This document shows positions 40,658-55,089 of a stretch of DNA of 64,000 bases, one piece after another. How positions within the stretch are numbered: the stretch's first letter is position 1; each line of letters opens with the position of its first letter. The translations under genes and the position numbers were made by a program. This DNA is from Auanema rhodensis (taxonomy: Eukaryota; Nematoda; Chromadorea; Rhabditida; Rhabditidae). Under the pieces are notes generated by a model that was given only the letters and a program-made list of their open reading frames with translations, was not told the DNA's origin and did not search any database. The stretch spans positions 5,218,501 through 5,282,500 of the forward strand of contig OZ059900.1 in the NCBI GenBank assembly GCA_964057225.1. The letters are read 5' to 3'.

Positions 40658-41185
40658 AAATACTGTACATTTTAATGAATTCTCCATGGTCATATTAGTC
40701 TAAAAACACTATCTTATTGTGTTTGATGCATGGTAACCAAGACTTCCAATTTTATGTGAACAGTTAACTATACCACCTAAGTATCCGAAGAAAGTGATCT
40801 TGATTTGTAACTCGGTGCCCGGTAAAGATAGAAGAATACTGTACATTTTGATGAACTCTCCATGGCCATATTAGACTAAAAACACTATCTTATTGTGTTT
40901 GATGCATGGTAGCCAGGACTTCCAATTTTATGTGAACAGTTAACTATACCACCTAAGTATCCGAAGAAAGTGATCTTGATTTGTAACTTGGTGCCCGGTA
41001 AAGATAGAAAAATACTGTACATTTTAATGAATTCTCCATGGTCATATTAGTCTAAAAACACTATCTTATTGTGTTTGATGCATGGTAACCAAGACTTCCA
41101 ATTTTATGTGAACAGTTAACTATACCACCTAAGTATCCGAAGAAAGTGATCTTGATTTGTAACTCGGTGCCCGGTAAAGATAGAA

Positions 41186-42065
41186 GAATACTGTACATTT
41201 TGATGAACTCTCCATGGCCATATTAGACTAAAAACACTATCTTATTGTGTTTGATGCATGGTAGCCAGGACTTCCAATTTTATGTGACGAGTTAACTATA
41301 CCACCTAAGTATCCGAAGAAAGTGATCTTGATTTGTAACTTGGTGCCCGGTAAAGATAGAAAAATACTGTACATTTTAATGAATTCTCCATGGTCATATT
41401 AGTCTAAAAACACTATCTTATTGTGTTTGATGCATGGTAACCAAGACTTCCAATTTTATGTGAACAGTTAACTATACCACCTAAGTATCCGAAGAAAGTG
41501 ATCTTGATTTGTAACTCGGTGCCCGTTAAAGATAGAAGAATACTGTACATTTTAATGAATTCTCCATGGCCATATTAGTCTAAAAACACTATCTTATTGT
41601 GTTTGATGCATGGTAGCCAGGACTTCCAATTTTATGTGAACAGTTAACTATACCACCTAAGTATCCGAAGAAAGTGATCTTGATTTGTATCTCGGTGCCC
41701 GGTAAAGATAGAAGAATACTGTACATTTTGATGAACTCTCCATGGCCATATTAGACTAAAAACACTATCTTATTGTGTTTGATGCATGGTAACCAAGACT
41801 TCCAATTTTATGTGAACAGTTAACTATACCACCTAAGTATCCGAAGAAAGTGATCTTGATTTGTAACTCGGTGCCCGTTAAAGATAGAAGAATACTGTAC
41901 ATTTTGATAAACTCTCCATGGCCATATTAGACTAAAAACACTATCTTATTGTGTTTGATGCATGGTAGCCAGGACTTCCAATTTTATGTGAACAGTTAAC
42001 TATACCACCTAAGTATCCGAAGAAAGTGATCTTGATTTGTAACTCGGTGCCCGGTAAAGATAGAA
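41186..42065. repeat. Five-monomer gacgag/tatctcgg block, second copy
   Basis: The order is A ending gacgag/acttgg, B, aatgaattc/ggcc/gtct ending tatctcgg, A with taaccaag ending cccgtt, gataaac. The first three monomers match 36257-36784. Monomers 3 to 5 match 26225-26752. The block therefore joins markers from two other places in the A-rich domain. Confidence 0.7.
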
Positions 42066-42241
42066 GAATACTGTACATTTTGATGAACTCTCCATGGCCA
42101 TATTAGACTAAAAACACTATCTTATTGTGTTTGATGCATGGTAGCCAGGACTTCCAATTTTATGTGAACAGTTAACTATACCACCTAAGTATCCGAAGAA
42201 AGTGATCTTGATTTGTAACTTGGTGCCCGGTAAAGATAGAA

Positions 42242-44881
42242 AAATACTGTACACTTTAATGAATTCTCCATGGTCATATTAGTCTAAAAACACTATCTTA
42301 TTGTGTTTGATGCATGGTAACCAAGACTTCCAATTTTATGTGAACAGTTAACTATACCACCTAAGTATCCGAAGAAAGTGATCTTGATTTGTAACTCGGT
42401 GCCCGGTAAAGATAGAAGAATACTGTACATTTTGATGAACTCTCCATGGCCATATTAGACTAAAAACACTATCTTATTGTGTTTGATGCATGGTAGCCAG
42501 GACTTCCAATTTTATGTGAACAGTTAACTATACCACCTAAGTATCCGAAGAAAGTGATCTTGATTTGTAACTCGGTGCCCGGTAAAGATAGAAGAATACT
42601 GTACATTTTGATGAACTCTCCATGGCCATATTAGACTAAAAACACTATCTTATTGTGTTTGATGCATGGTAGCCAGGACTTCCAATTTTATGTGAACAGT
42701 TAACTATACCACCTAAGTATCCGAAGAAAGTGATCTTGATTTGTAACTCGGTGCCCGGTAAAGATAGAAGAATACTGTACATTTTGATGAACTCTCCATG
42801 GCCATATTAGACTAAAAACACTATCTTATTGTGTTTGATGCATGGTAGCCAGGACTTCCAATTTTATGTGAACAGTTAACTATACCACCTAAGTATCCGA
42901 AGAAAGTGATCTTGATTTGTAACTTGGTGCCCGGTAAAGATAGAAGAATACTGTACATTTTGATGAACTCTCCATGGCCATATTAGACTAAAAACACTAT
43001 CTTATTGTGTTTGATGCATGGTAGCCAGGACTTCCAATTTTATGTGAACAGTTAACTATACCACCTAAGTATCCGAAGAAAGTGATCTTGATTTGTAACT
43101 TGGTGCCCGGTAAAGATAGAAAAATACTGTACATTTTAATGAATTCTCCATGGTCATATTAGTCTAAAAACACTATCTTATTGTGTTTGATGCATGGTAA
43201 CCAAGACTTCCAATTTTATGTGAACAGTTAACTATACCACCTAAGTATCCGAAGAAAGTGATCTTGATTTGTAACTCGGTGCCCGGTAAAGATAGAAGAA
43301 TACTGTACATTTTGATGAACTCTCCATGGCCATATTAGACTAAAAACACTATCTTATTGTGTTTGATGCATGGTAGCCAGGACTTCCAATTTTATGTGAA
43401 CAGTTAACTATACCACCTAAGTATCCGAAGAAAGTGATCTTGATTTGTAACTCGGTGCCCGGTAAAGATAGAAGAATACTGTACATTTTGATGAACTCTC
43501 CATGGCCATATTAGACTAAAAACACTATCTTATTGTGTTTGATGCATGGTAGCCAGGACTTCCAATTTTATGTGAACAGTTAACTATACCACCTAAGTAT
43601 CCGAAGAAAGTGATCTTGATTTGTAACTCGGTGCCCGGTAAAGATAGAAGAATACTGTACATTTTGATGAACTCTCCATGGCCATATTAGACTAAAAACA
43701 CTATCTTATTGTGTTTGATGCATGGTAGCCAGGACTTCCAATTTTATGTGAACAGTTAACTATACCACCTAAGTATCCGAAGAAAGTGATCTTGATTTGT
43801 AACTTGGTGCCCGGTAAAGATAGAAGAATACTGTACATTTTGATGAACTCTCCATGGCCATATTAGACTAAAAACACTATCTTATTGTGTTTGATGCATG
43901 GTAGCCAGGACTTCCAATTTTATGTGAACAGTTAACTATACCACCTAAGTATCCGAAGAAAGTGATCTTGATTTGTAACTTGGTGCCCGGTAAAGATAGA
44001 AAAATACTGTACATTTTAATGAATTCTCCATGGTCATATTAGTCTAAAAACACTATCTTATTGTGTTTGATGCATGGTAACCAAGACTTCCAATTTTATG
44101 TGAACAGTTAACTATACCACCTAAGTATCCGAAGAAAGTGATCTTGATTTGTAACTCGGTGCCCGGTAAAGATAGAAGAATACTGTACATTTTGATGAAC
44201 TCTCCATGGCCATATTAGACTAAAAACACTATCTTATTGTGTTTGATGCATGGTAGCCAGGACTTCCAATTTTATGTGAACAGTTAACTATACCACCTAA
44301 GTATCCGAAGAAAGTGATCTTGATTTGTAACTCGGTGCCCGGTAAAGATAGAAGAATACTGTACATTTTGATGAACTCTCCATGGCCATATTAGACTAAA
44401 AACACTATCTTATTGTGTTTGATGCATGGTAGCCAGGACTTCCAATTTTATGTGAACAGTTAACTATACCACCTAAGTATCCGAAGAAAGTGATCTTGAT
44501 TTGTAACTCGGTGCCCGGTAAAGATAGAAGAATACTGTACATTTTGATGAACTCTCCATGGCCATATTAGACTAAAAACACTATCTTATTGTGTTTGATG
44601 CATGGTAGCCAGGACTTCCAATTTTATGTGAACAGTTAACTATACCACCTAAGTATCCGAAGAAAGTGATCTTGATTTGTAACTTGGTGCCCGGTAAAGA
44701 TAGAAGAATACTGTACATTTTGATGAACTCTCCATGGCCATATTAGACTAAAAACACTATCTTATTGTGTTTGATGCATGGTAGCCAGGACTTCCAATTT
44801 TATGTGAACAGTTAACTATACCACCTAAGTATCCGAAGAAAGTGATCTTGATTTGTAACTCGGAGCCCGGTAAAGATAGAA
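42242..44881. repeat. Pentamer higher-order repeat, three tandem copies (880 bp each)
   Basis: The unit is B, A, A, A ending acttgg, A ending acttgg. The copies are 42242-43121, 43122-44001 and 44002-44881. The A monomers at 42946, 43826 and 44706 are the unusual ones that follow acttgg yet start gaatac. The first copy has a private cactttaat in its B monomer (near 42252). The third copy ends cggagccc instead of acttgg, so its last monomer is a hybrid. This is the clearest classical higher-order repeat in the window. Confidence 0.9.
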
Positions 44882-46305
44882 GAATACTGTACATTTTGAT
44901 GAACTCTCCATGGCCATATTAGACTAAAAACACTATCTTATTGTGTTTGATGCATGGTAGCCAGGACTTCCAATTTTATGTGAACAGTTAACTATACCAC
45001 CTAAGTATCCGAAGAAAGTGATCTTGATTTGTAACTCGGTGCCCGGTAAAGATAGAAGAATACTGTACATTTTGATGAACTCTCCATGGCCATATTAGAC
45101 TAAAAACACTATCTTATTGTGTTTGATGCATGGTAGCCAGGACTTCCAATTTTATGTGAACAGTTAACTATACCACCTAAGTATCCGAAGAAAGTGATCT
45201 TGATTTGTAACTTGGTGCCCGGTAAAGATAGAAAAATACTGTACATTTTAATGAATTCTCCATGGTCATATTAGTCTAAAAACACTATCTTATTGTGTTT
45301 GATGCATGGTAACCAAGACTTCCAATTTTATGTGAACAGTTAACTATACCACCTAAGTATCCGAAGAAAGTGATCTTGATTTGTAACTCGGTGCCCGGTA
45401 AAGATAGAAGAATACTGTACATTTTGATGAACTCTCCATGGCCATATTAGACTAAAAACACTATCTTATTGTGTTTGATGCATGGTAGCCAGGACTTCCA
45501 ATTTTATGTGAACAGTTAACTATACCACCTAAGTATCCGAAGAAAGTGATCTTGATTTGTAACTCGGTGCCCGGTAAAGATAGAAGAATACTGTACATTT
45601 TGATGAACTCTCCATGGCCATATTAGACTAAAAACACTATCTTATTGTGTTTGATGCATGGTAGCCAGGACTTCCAATTTTATGTGAACAGTTAACTATA
45701 CCACCTAAGTATCCGAAGAAAGTGATCTTGATTTGTAACTTGGTGCCCGGTAAAGATAGAAAAATACTGTACATTTTAATGAATTCTCCATGGTCATATT
45801 AGTCTAAAAACACTATCTTATTGTGTTTGATGCATGGTAACCAAGACTTCCAATTTTATGTGAACAGTTAACTATACCACCTAAGTATCCGAAGAAAGTG
45901 ATCTTGATTTGTAACTCGGTGCCCGGTAAAGATAGAAGAATACTGTACATTTTGATGAACTCTCCATGGCCATATTAGACTAAAAACACTATCTTATTGT
46001 GTTTGATGCATGGTAGCCAGGACTTCCAATTTTATGTGAACAGTTAACTATACCACCTAAGTATCCGAAGAAAGTGATCTTGATTTGTAACTCGGTGCCC
46101 GGTAAAGATAGAAGAATACTGTACATTTTGATGAACTCTCCATGGCCATATTAGACTAAAAACACTATCTTATTGTGTTTGATGCATGGTAGCCAGGACT
46201 TCCAATTTTATGTGAACAGTTAACTATACCACCTAAGTATCCGAAGAAAGTGATCTTGATTTGTAACTCGGTGCCCGTTAAAGATAGAAGAATACTGTAC
46301 ATTTT

Positions 46306-48065
46306 GATGAACTCTCCATGGCCATATTAGTCTAAAAACACTATCTTATTGTGTTTGATGCATGGTAGCCAGGACTTCCAATTTTATGTGAAGAGTTAAC
46401 TATACCACCTAAGTATCCGAAGAAAGTGATCTTGATTTGTAACTCGGTGCCCGGTAAAGATAGAAGAATACTGTACATTTTGATTAACTCTCCATGGCCA
46501 TATTAGACTAAAAACACTATCTTATTGTGTTTGATGCATGGTAGCCAGGACTTCCAATTTTATGTGAACAGTTAACTATACCACCTAAGTATCCGAAGAA
46601 AGTGATCTTGATTTGTAACTCGGTGCCCGGTAAAGATAGAAGAATACTGTACATTTTGATGAACTCTCCATGGCCATATTAGACTAAAAACACTATCTTA
46701 TTGTGTTTGATGCATGGTAGCCAGGACTTCCAATTTTATGTGAACAGTTAACTATACCACCTAAGTATCCGAAGAAAGTGATCTTGATTTGTAACTCGGT
46801 GCCCGGTAAAGATAGAAGAATACTGTACATTTTGATGAACTCTCCATGGCCATATTAGACTAAAAACACTATCTTATTGTGTTTGATGCATGGTAGCCAG
46901 GACTTCCAATATTATGTGAACAGTTAACTATACCACCTAAGTATCCGAAGAAAGTGATCTTGATTTGTAACTCGGTGCCCGTTAAAGATAGAAGAATACT
47001 GTACATTTTGATAAACTCTCCATGGCCATATTAGACTAAAAACACTATCTTATTGTGTTTGATGCATGGTAGCCAGGACTTCCAATTTTATGTGAACAGT
47101 TAACTATACCACCTAAGTATCCGAAGAAAGTGATCTTGATTTGTAACTCGGTGCCCGGTAAAGATAGAAGAATACTGTACATTTTGATGAACTCTCCATG
47201 GCCATATTAGACTAAAAACACTATCTTATTGTGTTTGATGCATGGTAGCCAGGACTTCCAATTTTATGTGAACAGTTAACTATACCACCTAAGTATCCGA
47301 AGAAAGTGATCTTGATTTGTAACTTGGTGCCCGGTAAAGATAGAAAAATACTGTACATTTTAATGAATTCTCCATGGTCATATTAGTCTAAAAACACTAT
47401 CTTATTGTGTTTGATGCATGGTAACCAAGACTTCCAATTTTATGTGAACAGTTAACTATACCACCTAAGTATCCGAAGAAAGTGATCTTGATTTGTAACT
47501 CGGTGCCCGGTAAAGATAGAAGAATACTGTACATTTTGATGAACTCTCCATGGCCATATTAGACTAAAAACACTATCTTATTGTGTTTGATGCATGGTAG
47601 CCAGGACTTCCAATTTTATGTGAACAGTTAACTATACCACCTAAGTATCCGAAGAAAGTGATCTTGATTTGTAACTCGGTGCCCGGTAAAGATAGAAGAA
47701 TACTGTACATTTTGATGAACTCTCCATGGCCATATTAGACTAAAAACACTATCTTATTGTGTTTGATGCATGGTAGCCAGGACTTCCAATTTTATGTGAA
47801 CAGTTAACTATACCACCTAAGTATCCGAAGAAAGTGATCTTGATTTGTAACTTGGTGCCCGGTAAAGATAGAAAAATACTGTACATTTTAATGAATTCTC
47901 CATGGTCATATTAGTCTAAAAACACTATCTTATTGTGTTTGATGCATGGTAGCCAGGACTTCCAATTTTATGTGAACAGTTAACTATACCACCTAAGTAT
48001 CCGAAGAAAGTGATCTTGATTTGTAACTCGGTGCCCGGTAAAGATAGAAGAATACTGTACATTTT
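46306..48065. repeat. Ten-monomer block, copy 2
   Basis: Repeats the order at 1-1760: gtct/gaag (46306), gattaac (46482), A, aatatt/cccgtt (46834), gataaac (47010), A, B (47346), A, A, B (47874). The last B monomer is a hybrid with a B front (aaatac, ggtc, gtct) and an A-like tagccagg. The next monomer (48050) has the complementary pattern, an actcgg/gaatac start with aatgaattc/ggtc/gtct and taaccaag. Confidence 0.8.
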
Positions 48066-48753
48066 AATGAATTCTCCATGGTCATATTAGTCTAAAAACA
48101 CTATCTTATTGTGTTTGATGCATGGTAACCAAGACTTCCAATTTTATGTGAACAGTTAACTATACCACCTAAGTATCCGAAGAAAGTGATCTTGATTTGT
48201 AACTCGGTGCCCGGTAAAGATAGAAGAATACTGTACATTTTGATGAACTCTCCATGGCCATATTAGACTAAAAACACTATCTTATTGTGTTTGATGCATG
48301 GTAGCCAGGACTTCCAATTTTATGTGAACAGTTAACTATACCACCTAAGTATCCGAAGAAAGTGATCTTGATTTGTAACTCGGTGCCCGGTAAAGATAGA
48401 AGAATACTGTACATTTTGATGAACTCTCCATGGCCATATTAGACTAAAAACACTATCTTATTGTGTTTGATGCATGGTAGCCAGGACTTCCAATTTTATG
48501 TGAACAGTTAACTATACCACCTAAGTATCCGAAGAAAGTGATCTTGATTTGTAACTTGGTGCCCGGTAAAGATAGAAAAATACTGTACATTTTAATGAAT
48601 TCTCCATGGTCATATTAGTCTAAAAACACTATCTTATTGTGTTTGATGCATGGTAACCAAGACTTCCAATTTTATGTGAACAGTTAACTATACCACCTAA
48701 GTATCCGAAGAAAGTGATCTTGATTTGTAACTCGGTGCCCGGTAAAGATAGAA

Positions 48754-49985
48754 GAATACTGTACATTTTGATGAACTCTCCATGGCCATATTAGACTAAA
48801 AACACTATCTTATTGTGTTTGATGCATGGTAGCCAGGACTTCCAATTTTATGTGAACAGTTAACTATACCACCTAAGTATCCGAAGAAAGTGATCTTGAT
48901 TTGTAACTCGGTGCCCGGTAAAGATAGAAGAATACTGTACATTTTGATGAACTCTCCATGGCCATATTAGACTAAAAACACTATCTTATTGTGTTTGATG
49001 CATGGTAGCCAGGACTTCCAATTTTATGTGAACAGTTAACTATACCACCTAAGTATCCGAAGAAAGTGATCTTGATTTGTAACTCGGTGCCCGGTAAAGA
49101 TAGAAGAATACTGTACATTTTGATGAACTCTCCATGGCCATATTAGACTAAAAACACTATCTTATTGTGTTTGATGCATGGTAGCCAGGACTTCCAATTT
49201 TATGTGAACAGTTAACTATACCACCTAAGTATCCGAAGAAAGTGATCTTGATTTGTAACTCGGTGCCCGGTAAAGATAGAAGAATACTGTACATTTTGAT
49301 GAACTCTCCATGGCCATATTAGACTAAAAACACTATCTTATTGTGTTTGATGCATGGTAGCCAGGACTTCCAATTTTATGTGAACAGTTAACTATACCAC
49401 CTAAGTATCCGAAGAAAGTGATCTTGATTTGTAACTCGGTGCCCGGTAAAGATAGAAGAATACTGTACATTTTGATGAACTCTCCATGGCCATATTAGAC
49501 TAAAAACACTATCTTATTGTGTTTGATGCATGGTAGCCAGGACTTCCAATTTTATGTGAACAGTTAACTATACCACCTAAGTATCCGAAGAAAGTGATCT
49601 TGATTTGTAACTCGGTGCCCGGTAAAGATAGAAGAATACTGTACATTTTGATGAACTCTCCATGGCCATATTAGACTAAAAACACTATCTTATTGTGTTT
49701 GATGCATGGTAGCCAGGACTTCCAATTTTATGTGAACAGTTAACTATACCACCTAAGTATCCGAAGAAAGTGATCTTGATTTGTAACTCGGTGCCCGGTA
49801 AAGATAGAAGAATACTGTACATTTTGATGAACTCTCCATGGCCATATTAGACTAAAAACACTATCTTATTGTGTTTGATGCATGGTAGCCAGGACTTCCA
49901 ATTTTATGTGAACAGTTAACTATACCACCTAAGTATCCGAAGAAAGTGATCTTGATTTGTAACTCGGTGCCCGTTAAAGATAGAA
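48754..49985. repeat. Run of seven uniform A monomers
   Basis: Seven consecutive monomers with the commonest A sequence at all diagnostic positions, ending in cccgtt before the ttcaatg monomer at 49986. Similar runs occur at 1761-2992 (seven) and 4577-5456 (five). They contain no marker that would order them relative to other blocks. Confidence 0.8.
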
Positions 49986-50865
49986 GAATACTGTACATTT
50001 CAATGAATTCTCCATGGCCATATTAGTCTAAAAACACTATCTTATTGTGTTTGATGCATGGTAACCAAGACTTCCAATTTTATGTGAAGAGTTAACTATA
50101 CCACCTAAGTATCCGAAGAAAGTGATCTTGATTTGTAACTCGGTGCCCGTTAAAGATAGAAGAATACTGTACATTTTAATGAATTCTCCATGGCCATATT
50201 AGACTAAAAACACTATCTTATTGTGTTTGATGCATGGTAGCCAGGACTTCCAATTTTATGTGAACAGTTAACTATACCACCTAAGTATCCGAAGAAAGTG
50301 ATCTTGATTTGTAACTCGGTGCCCGGTAAAGATAGAAGAATACTGTACATTTTGATGAACTTTCCATGGCCATATTAGACTAAAAACACTATCTTATTGT
50401 GTTTGATGCATGGTAGCCAGGACTTCCAATTTTATGTGAACAGTTAACTATACCACCTAAGTATCCGAAGAAAGTGATCTTGATTTGTAACTCGGTGCCC
50501 GGTAAAGATAGAAGAATACTGTACATTTTGATGAACTCTCCATGGCCATATTAGACTAAAAACACTATCTTATTGTGTTTGATGCATGGTAGCCAGGACT
50601 TCCAATTTTATGTGAACAGTTAACTATACCACCTAAGTATCCGAAGAAAGTGATCTTGATTTGTAACTCGGTGCCCGGTAAAGATAGAAGAATACTGTAC
50701 ATTTTGATGAACTCTCCATGGCCATATTAGACTAAAAACACTATCTTATTGTGTTTGATGCATGGTAGCCAGGACTTCCAATTTTATGTGAACAGTTAAC
50801 TATACCACCTAAGTATCCGAAGAAAGTGATCTTGATTTGTAACTCGGTGCCCGGTAAAGATAGAA

Positions 50866-53800
50866 GAATACTGTACATTTTAATGAATTCTCCATGGTCA
50901 TATTAGACTAAAAACACTATCTTATTGTGTTTGATGCATGGTAGCCAGGACTTCCAATTTTATGTGAACAGTTAACTATACCACCTAAGTATCCGAAGAA
51001 AGTGATCTTGATTTGTAACTCGGTGCCCGGTAAAGATAGAAGAATACTGTACATTTTAATGAATTCTCCATGGTCATATTAGACTAAAAACACTATCTTA
51101 TTGTGTTTGATGCATGGTAGCCAGGACTTCCAATTTTATGTGAACAGTTAACTATACCACCTAAGTATCCGAAGAAAGTGATCTTGATTTGTAACTCGGT
51201 GCCCGGTAAAGATAGAAGAATACTGTACATTTTGATGAACTCTCCATGGCCATATTAGACTAAAAACACTATCTTATTGTGTTTGATGCATGGTAGCCAG
51301 GACTTCCAATTTTATGTGAACAGTTAACTATACCACCTAAGTATCCGAAGAAAGTGATCTTGATTTGTAACTCGGTGCCCGGTAAAGATAGAAGAATACT
51401 GTACATTTTAATGAATTCTCCATGGTCATATTAGACTAAAAACACTATCTTATTGTGTTTGATGCATGGTAGCCAGGACTTCCAATTTTATGTGAACAGT
51501 TAACTATACCACCTAAGTATCCGAAGAAAGTGATCTTGATTTGTAACTCGGTGCCCGGTAAAGATAGAAGAATACTGTACATTTTAATGAATTCTCCATG
51601 GTCATATTAGTCTAAAAACACTATCTTATTGTGTTTGATGCATGGTAGCCAGGACTTCCAATTTTATGTGAACAGTTAACTATACCACCTAAGTATCCGA
51701 AGAAAGTGATCTTGATTTGTAACTCGGTGCCCGTTAAAGATAGAAGAATACTGTACATTTTAATGAATTCTCCATGGTCATATTAGTCTAAAAACACTAT
51801 CTTATTGTGTTTGATGCATGGTAGCCAGGACTTCCAATTTTATGTGAACAGTTAACTATACCACCTAAGTATCCGAAGAAAGTGATCTTGATTTGTAACT
51901 CGGTGCCCGGTAAAGATAGAAGAATACTGTACATTTTAATGAATTCTCCATGGCCATATTAGACTAAAAACACTATCTTATTGTGTTTGATGCATGGTAG
52001 CCAGGACTTCCAATTTTATGTGAACAGTTAACTATACCACCTAAGTATCCGAAGAAAGTGATCTTGATTTGTAACTCGGTGCCCGGTAAAGATAGAAGAA
52101 TACTGTACATTTTAATGAATTCTCCATGGCCATATTAGACTAAAAACACTATCTTATTGTGTTTGATGCATGGTAGCCAGGACTTCCAATTTTATGTGAA
52201 CAGTTAACTATACCACCTAAGTATCCGAAGAAAGTGATCTTGATTTGTAACTCGGTGCCCGTTAAAGATAGAAGAATACTGTACATTTTAATGAATTCTC
52301 CATGGCCATATTAGACTAAAAACACTATCTTATTGTGTTTGATGCATGGTAGCCAGGACTTCCAATTTTATGTGAACAGTTAACTATACCACCTAAGTAT
52401 CCGAAGAAAGTGATCTTGATTTGTAACTCGGTGCCCGGTAAAGATAGAAGAATACTGTACATTTTAATGAATTCTCCATGGCCATATTAGACTAAAAACA
52501 CTATCTTATTGTGTTTGATGCATGGTAGCCAGGACTTCCAATTTTATGTGAACAGTTAACTATACCACCTAAGTATCCGAAGAAAGTGATCTTGATTTGT
52601 AACTCGGTGCCCGTTAAAGATAGAAGAATACTGTACATTTTAATGAATTCTCCATGGCCATATTAGACTAAAAACACTATCTTATTGTGTTTGATGCATG
52701 GTAGCCAGGACTTCCAATTTTATGTGAACAGTTAACTATACCACCTAAGTATCCGAAGAAAGTGATCTTGATTTGTAACTCGGTGCCCGGTAAAGATAGA
52801 AGAATACTGTACATTTTAATGAATTCTCCATGGCCATATTAGACTAAAAACACTATCTTATTGTGTTTGATGCATGGTAGCCAGGACTTCCAATTTTATG
52901 TGAACAGTTAACTATACCACCTAAGTATCCGAAGAAAGTGATCTTGATTTGTAACTCGGTGCCCGGTAAAGATAGAAGAATACTGTACATTTTAATGAAT
53001 TCTCCATGGCCATATTAGACTAAAAACACTATCTTATTGTGTTTGATGCATGGTAGCCAGGACTTCCAATTTTATGTGAACAGTTAACTATACCACCTAA
53101 GTATCCGAAGAAAGTGATCTTGATTTGTAACTCGGTGCCCGGTAAAGATAGAAGAATACTGTACATTTTAATGAATTCTCCATGGCCATATTAGACTAAA
53201 AACACTATCTTATTGTGTTTGATGCATGGTAGCCAGGACTTCCAATTTTATGTGAACAGTTAACTATACCACCTAAGTATCCGAAGAAAGTGATCTTGAT
53301 TTGTAACTCGGTGCCCGGTAAAGATAGAAGAATACTGTACATTTTAAAGAATTCTCCATGGTCATATTAGACTAAAAACACTATCTTATTGTGTTTGATG
53401 CATGGTAGCCAGGACTTCCAATTTTATGTGAACAGTTAACTATACCACCTAAGTATCCGAAGAAAGTGATCTTGATTTGTAACTCGGTGCCCGGTAAAGA
53501 TAGAAGAATACTGTACATTTTAATGAATTCTCCATGGCCATATTAGACTAAAAACACTATCTTATTGTGTTTGATGCATGGTAGCCAGGACTTCCAATTT
53601 TATGTGAACAGTTAACTATACCACCTAAGTATCCGAAGAAAGTGATCTTGATTTGTAACTCGGTGCCCGTTAAAGATAGAAGAATACTGTACATTTTAAT
53701 GAATTCTCCATGGTCATATTAGTCTAAAAACACTATCTTATTGTGTTTGATGCATGGTAGCCAGGACTTCCAATTTTATGTGAACAGTTAACTATACCAC

Positions 53801-54209
53801 CTAAGTATCCGAAGAAAGTGATCTTGATTTGTAACTCGGTGCCCGGTAAAGATAGAAGAATACTGTACATTTTAAAGAATTCTCCATGGTCATATTAGAC
53901 TAAAAACACTATCTTATTGTGTTTGATGCATGGTAGCCAGGACTTCCAATTTTATGTGAACAGTTAACTATACCACCTAAGTATCCGAAGAAAGTGATCT
54001 TGATTTGTAACTCGGTGCCCGGTAAAGATAGAAGAATACTGTACATTTTAATGAATTCTCCATGGTCATATTAGTCTAAAAACACTATCTTATTGTGTTT
54101 GATGCATGGTAGCCAGGACTTCCAATTTTATGTGAACAGTTAACTATACCACCTAAGTATCCGAAGAAAGTGATCTTGATTTGTAACTCGGTGCCCGGTA
54201 AAGATAGAA
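50866..54209. repeat. EcoRI-rich domain 2
   Basis: Nineteen monomers, almost all aatgaattc. The exceptions are an A monomer at 51218 and aaagaattc monomers at 53330 and 53858. The cccgg/cccgtt ends follow a pattern in which the monomers starting 51570, 52098 and 52450 end cccgtt. That pattern is reproduced at 60370, 60898 and 61250, 8800 bases downstream, which identifies the third EcoRI-rich block as its copy. Confidence 0.85.
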
Positions 54210-55089
54210 GAATACTGTACATTTTGATGAACTCTCCATGGCCATATTAGACTAAAAACACTATCTTATTGTGTTTGATGCATGGTAGAAAGGACTTCCA
54301 ATTTTATGTGAAGAGTTAACTATACCACCTAAGTATCCGAAGAAAGTGATCTTGATTTGTAACTTGGTGCCCGTTAAAGATAGAAGAATACTGTACATTT
54401 TAATAAATTCTCCATGGTCATATTAGTCTAAAAACACTATCTTATTGTGTTTGATGCATGGTAGCCAGGACTTCCAATTTTATGTGAAGAGTTAACTATA
54501 CCACCTAAGTATCCGAAGAAAGTGATCTTGATTTGTAACTTGGTGCCCGGTAAAGATAGAAAAATACTGTACATTTTAATGAATTCTCCAGGGTCATATT
54601 AGTCTAAAAACACTATCTTATTGTGTTTGATGCATGGTAACCAAGACTTCCAATTTTATGTGAACAGTTAACTATACCACCTAAGTATCCGAAGAAAGTG
54701 ATCTTGATTTGTAACTCGGTGCCCGTTAAAGATAGAAGAATACTGTACATTTTAATGAATTCTCCATGGCCATATTAGTCTAAAAACACTATCTTATTGT
54801 GTTTGATGCATGGTAGCCAGGACTTCCAATTTTATGTGACGAGTTAACTATACCACCTAAGTATCCGAAGAAAGTGATCTTGATTTGTAACTTGGTGCCC
54901 GGTAAAGATAGAAAAATACTGTACATTTTAATGAATTCTCCATAGTCATATTAGTCTAAAAACACTATCTTATTGTGTTTGATGCATGGTAACCAAGACT
55001 TCCAATTTTATGTGAACAGTTAACTATACCACCTAAGTATCCGAAGAAAGTGATCTTGATTTGTAACTCGGTGCCCGGTAAAGATAGAA
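54210..55089. repeat. Five-monomer ccaggg cassette, copy 10
   Basis: Complete cassette: gaagag/acttgg/cccgtt (54210), aataaattc (54386), ccaggg (54562), gacgag (54738), ccatag (54914). The first monomer also has ggtagaaagg instead of ggtagccagg (54289-54290), a two-base change seen only here and in the copy at 63538. Confidence 0.9.

Larger units (their letters stand above)
23057..50865. repeat. A-rich domain 2 (about 158 monomers)
   Basis: The longest A-type domain. Three local patterns stand out: a cluster of aactttcc monomers (C-to-T at position 25) around 24113-25200; scattered B monomers from about 26049 to 48753, often three apart (32561/33089, 38722/39250, 45234/45762, 47346/47874); and cassette fragments near 25697, 28689 and 31505. 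Partial duplications of 18, 16, 15 and 35 monomers overlap here. No gene or unrelated insertion interrupts it. The only length change in the window lies at 37283-37288. Confidence 0.85.

Noticed and set aside
54289-54291. ggtagaaagg change as a regulatory site
   Set aside because: It is a two-base substitution private to one duplicated monomer (also at 63617) and is best explained by the 53-monomer duplication.
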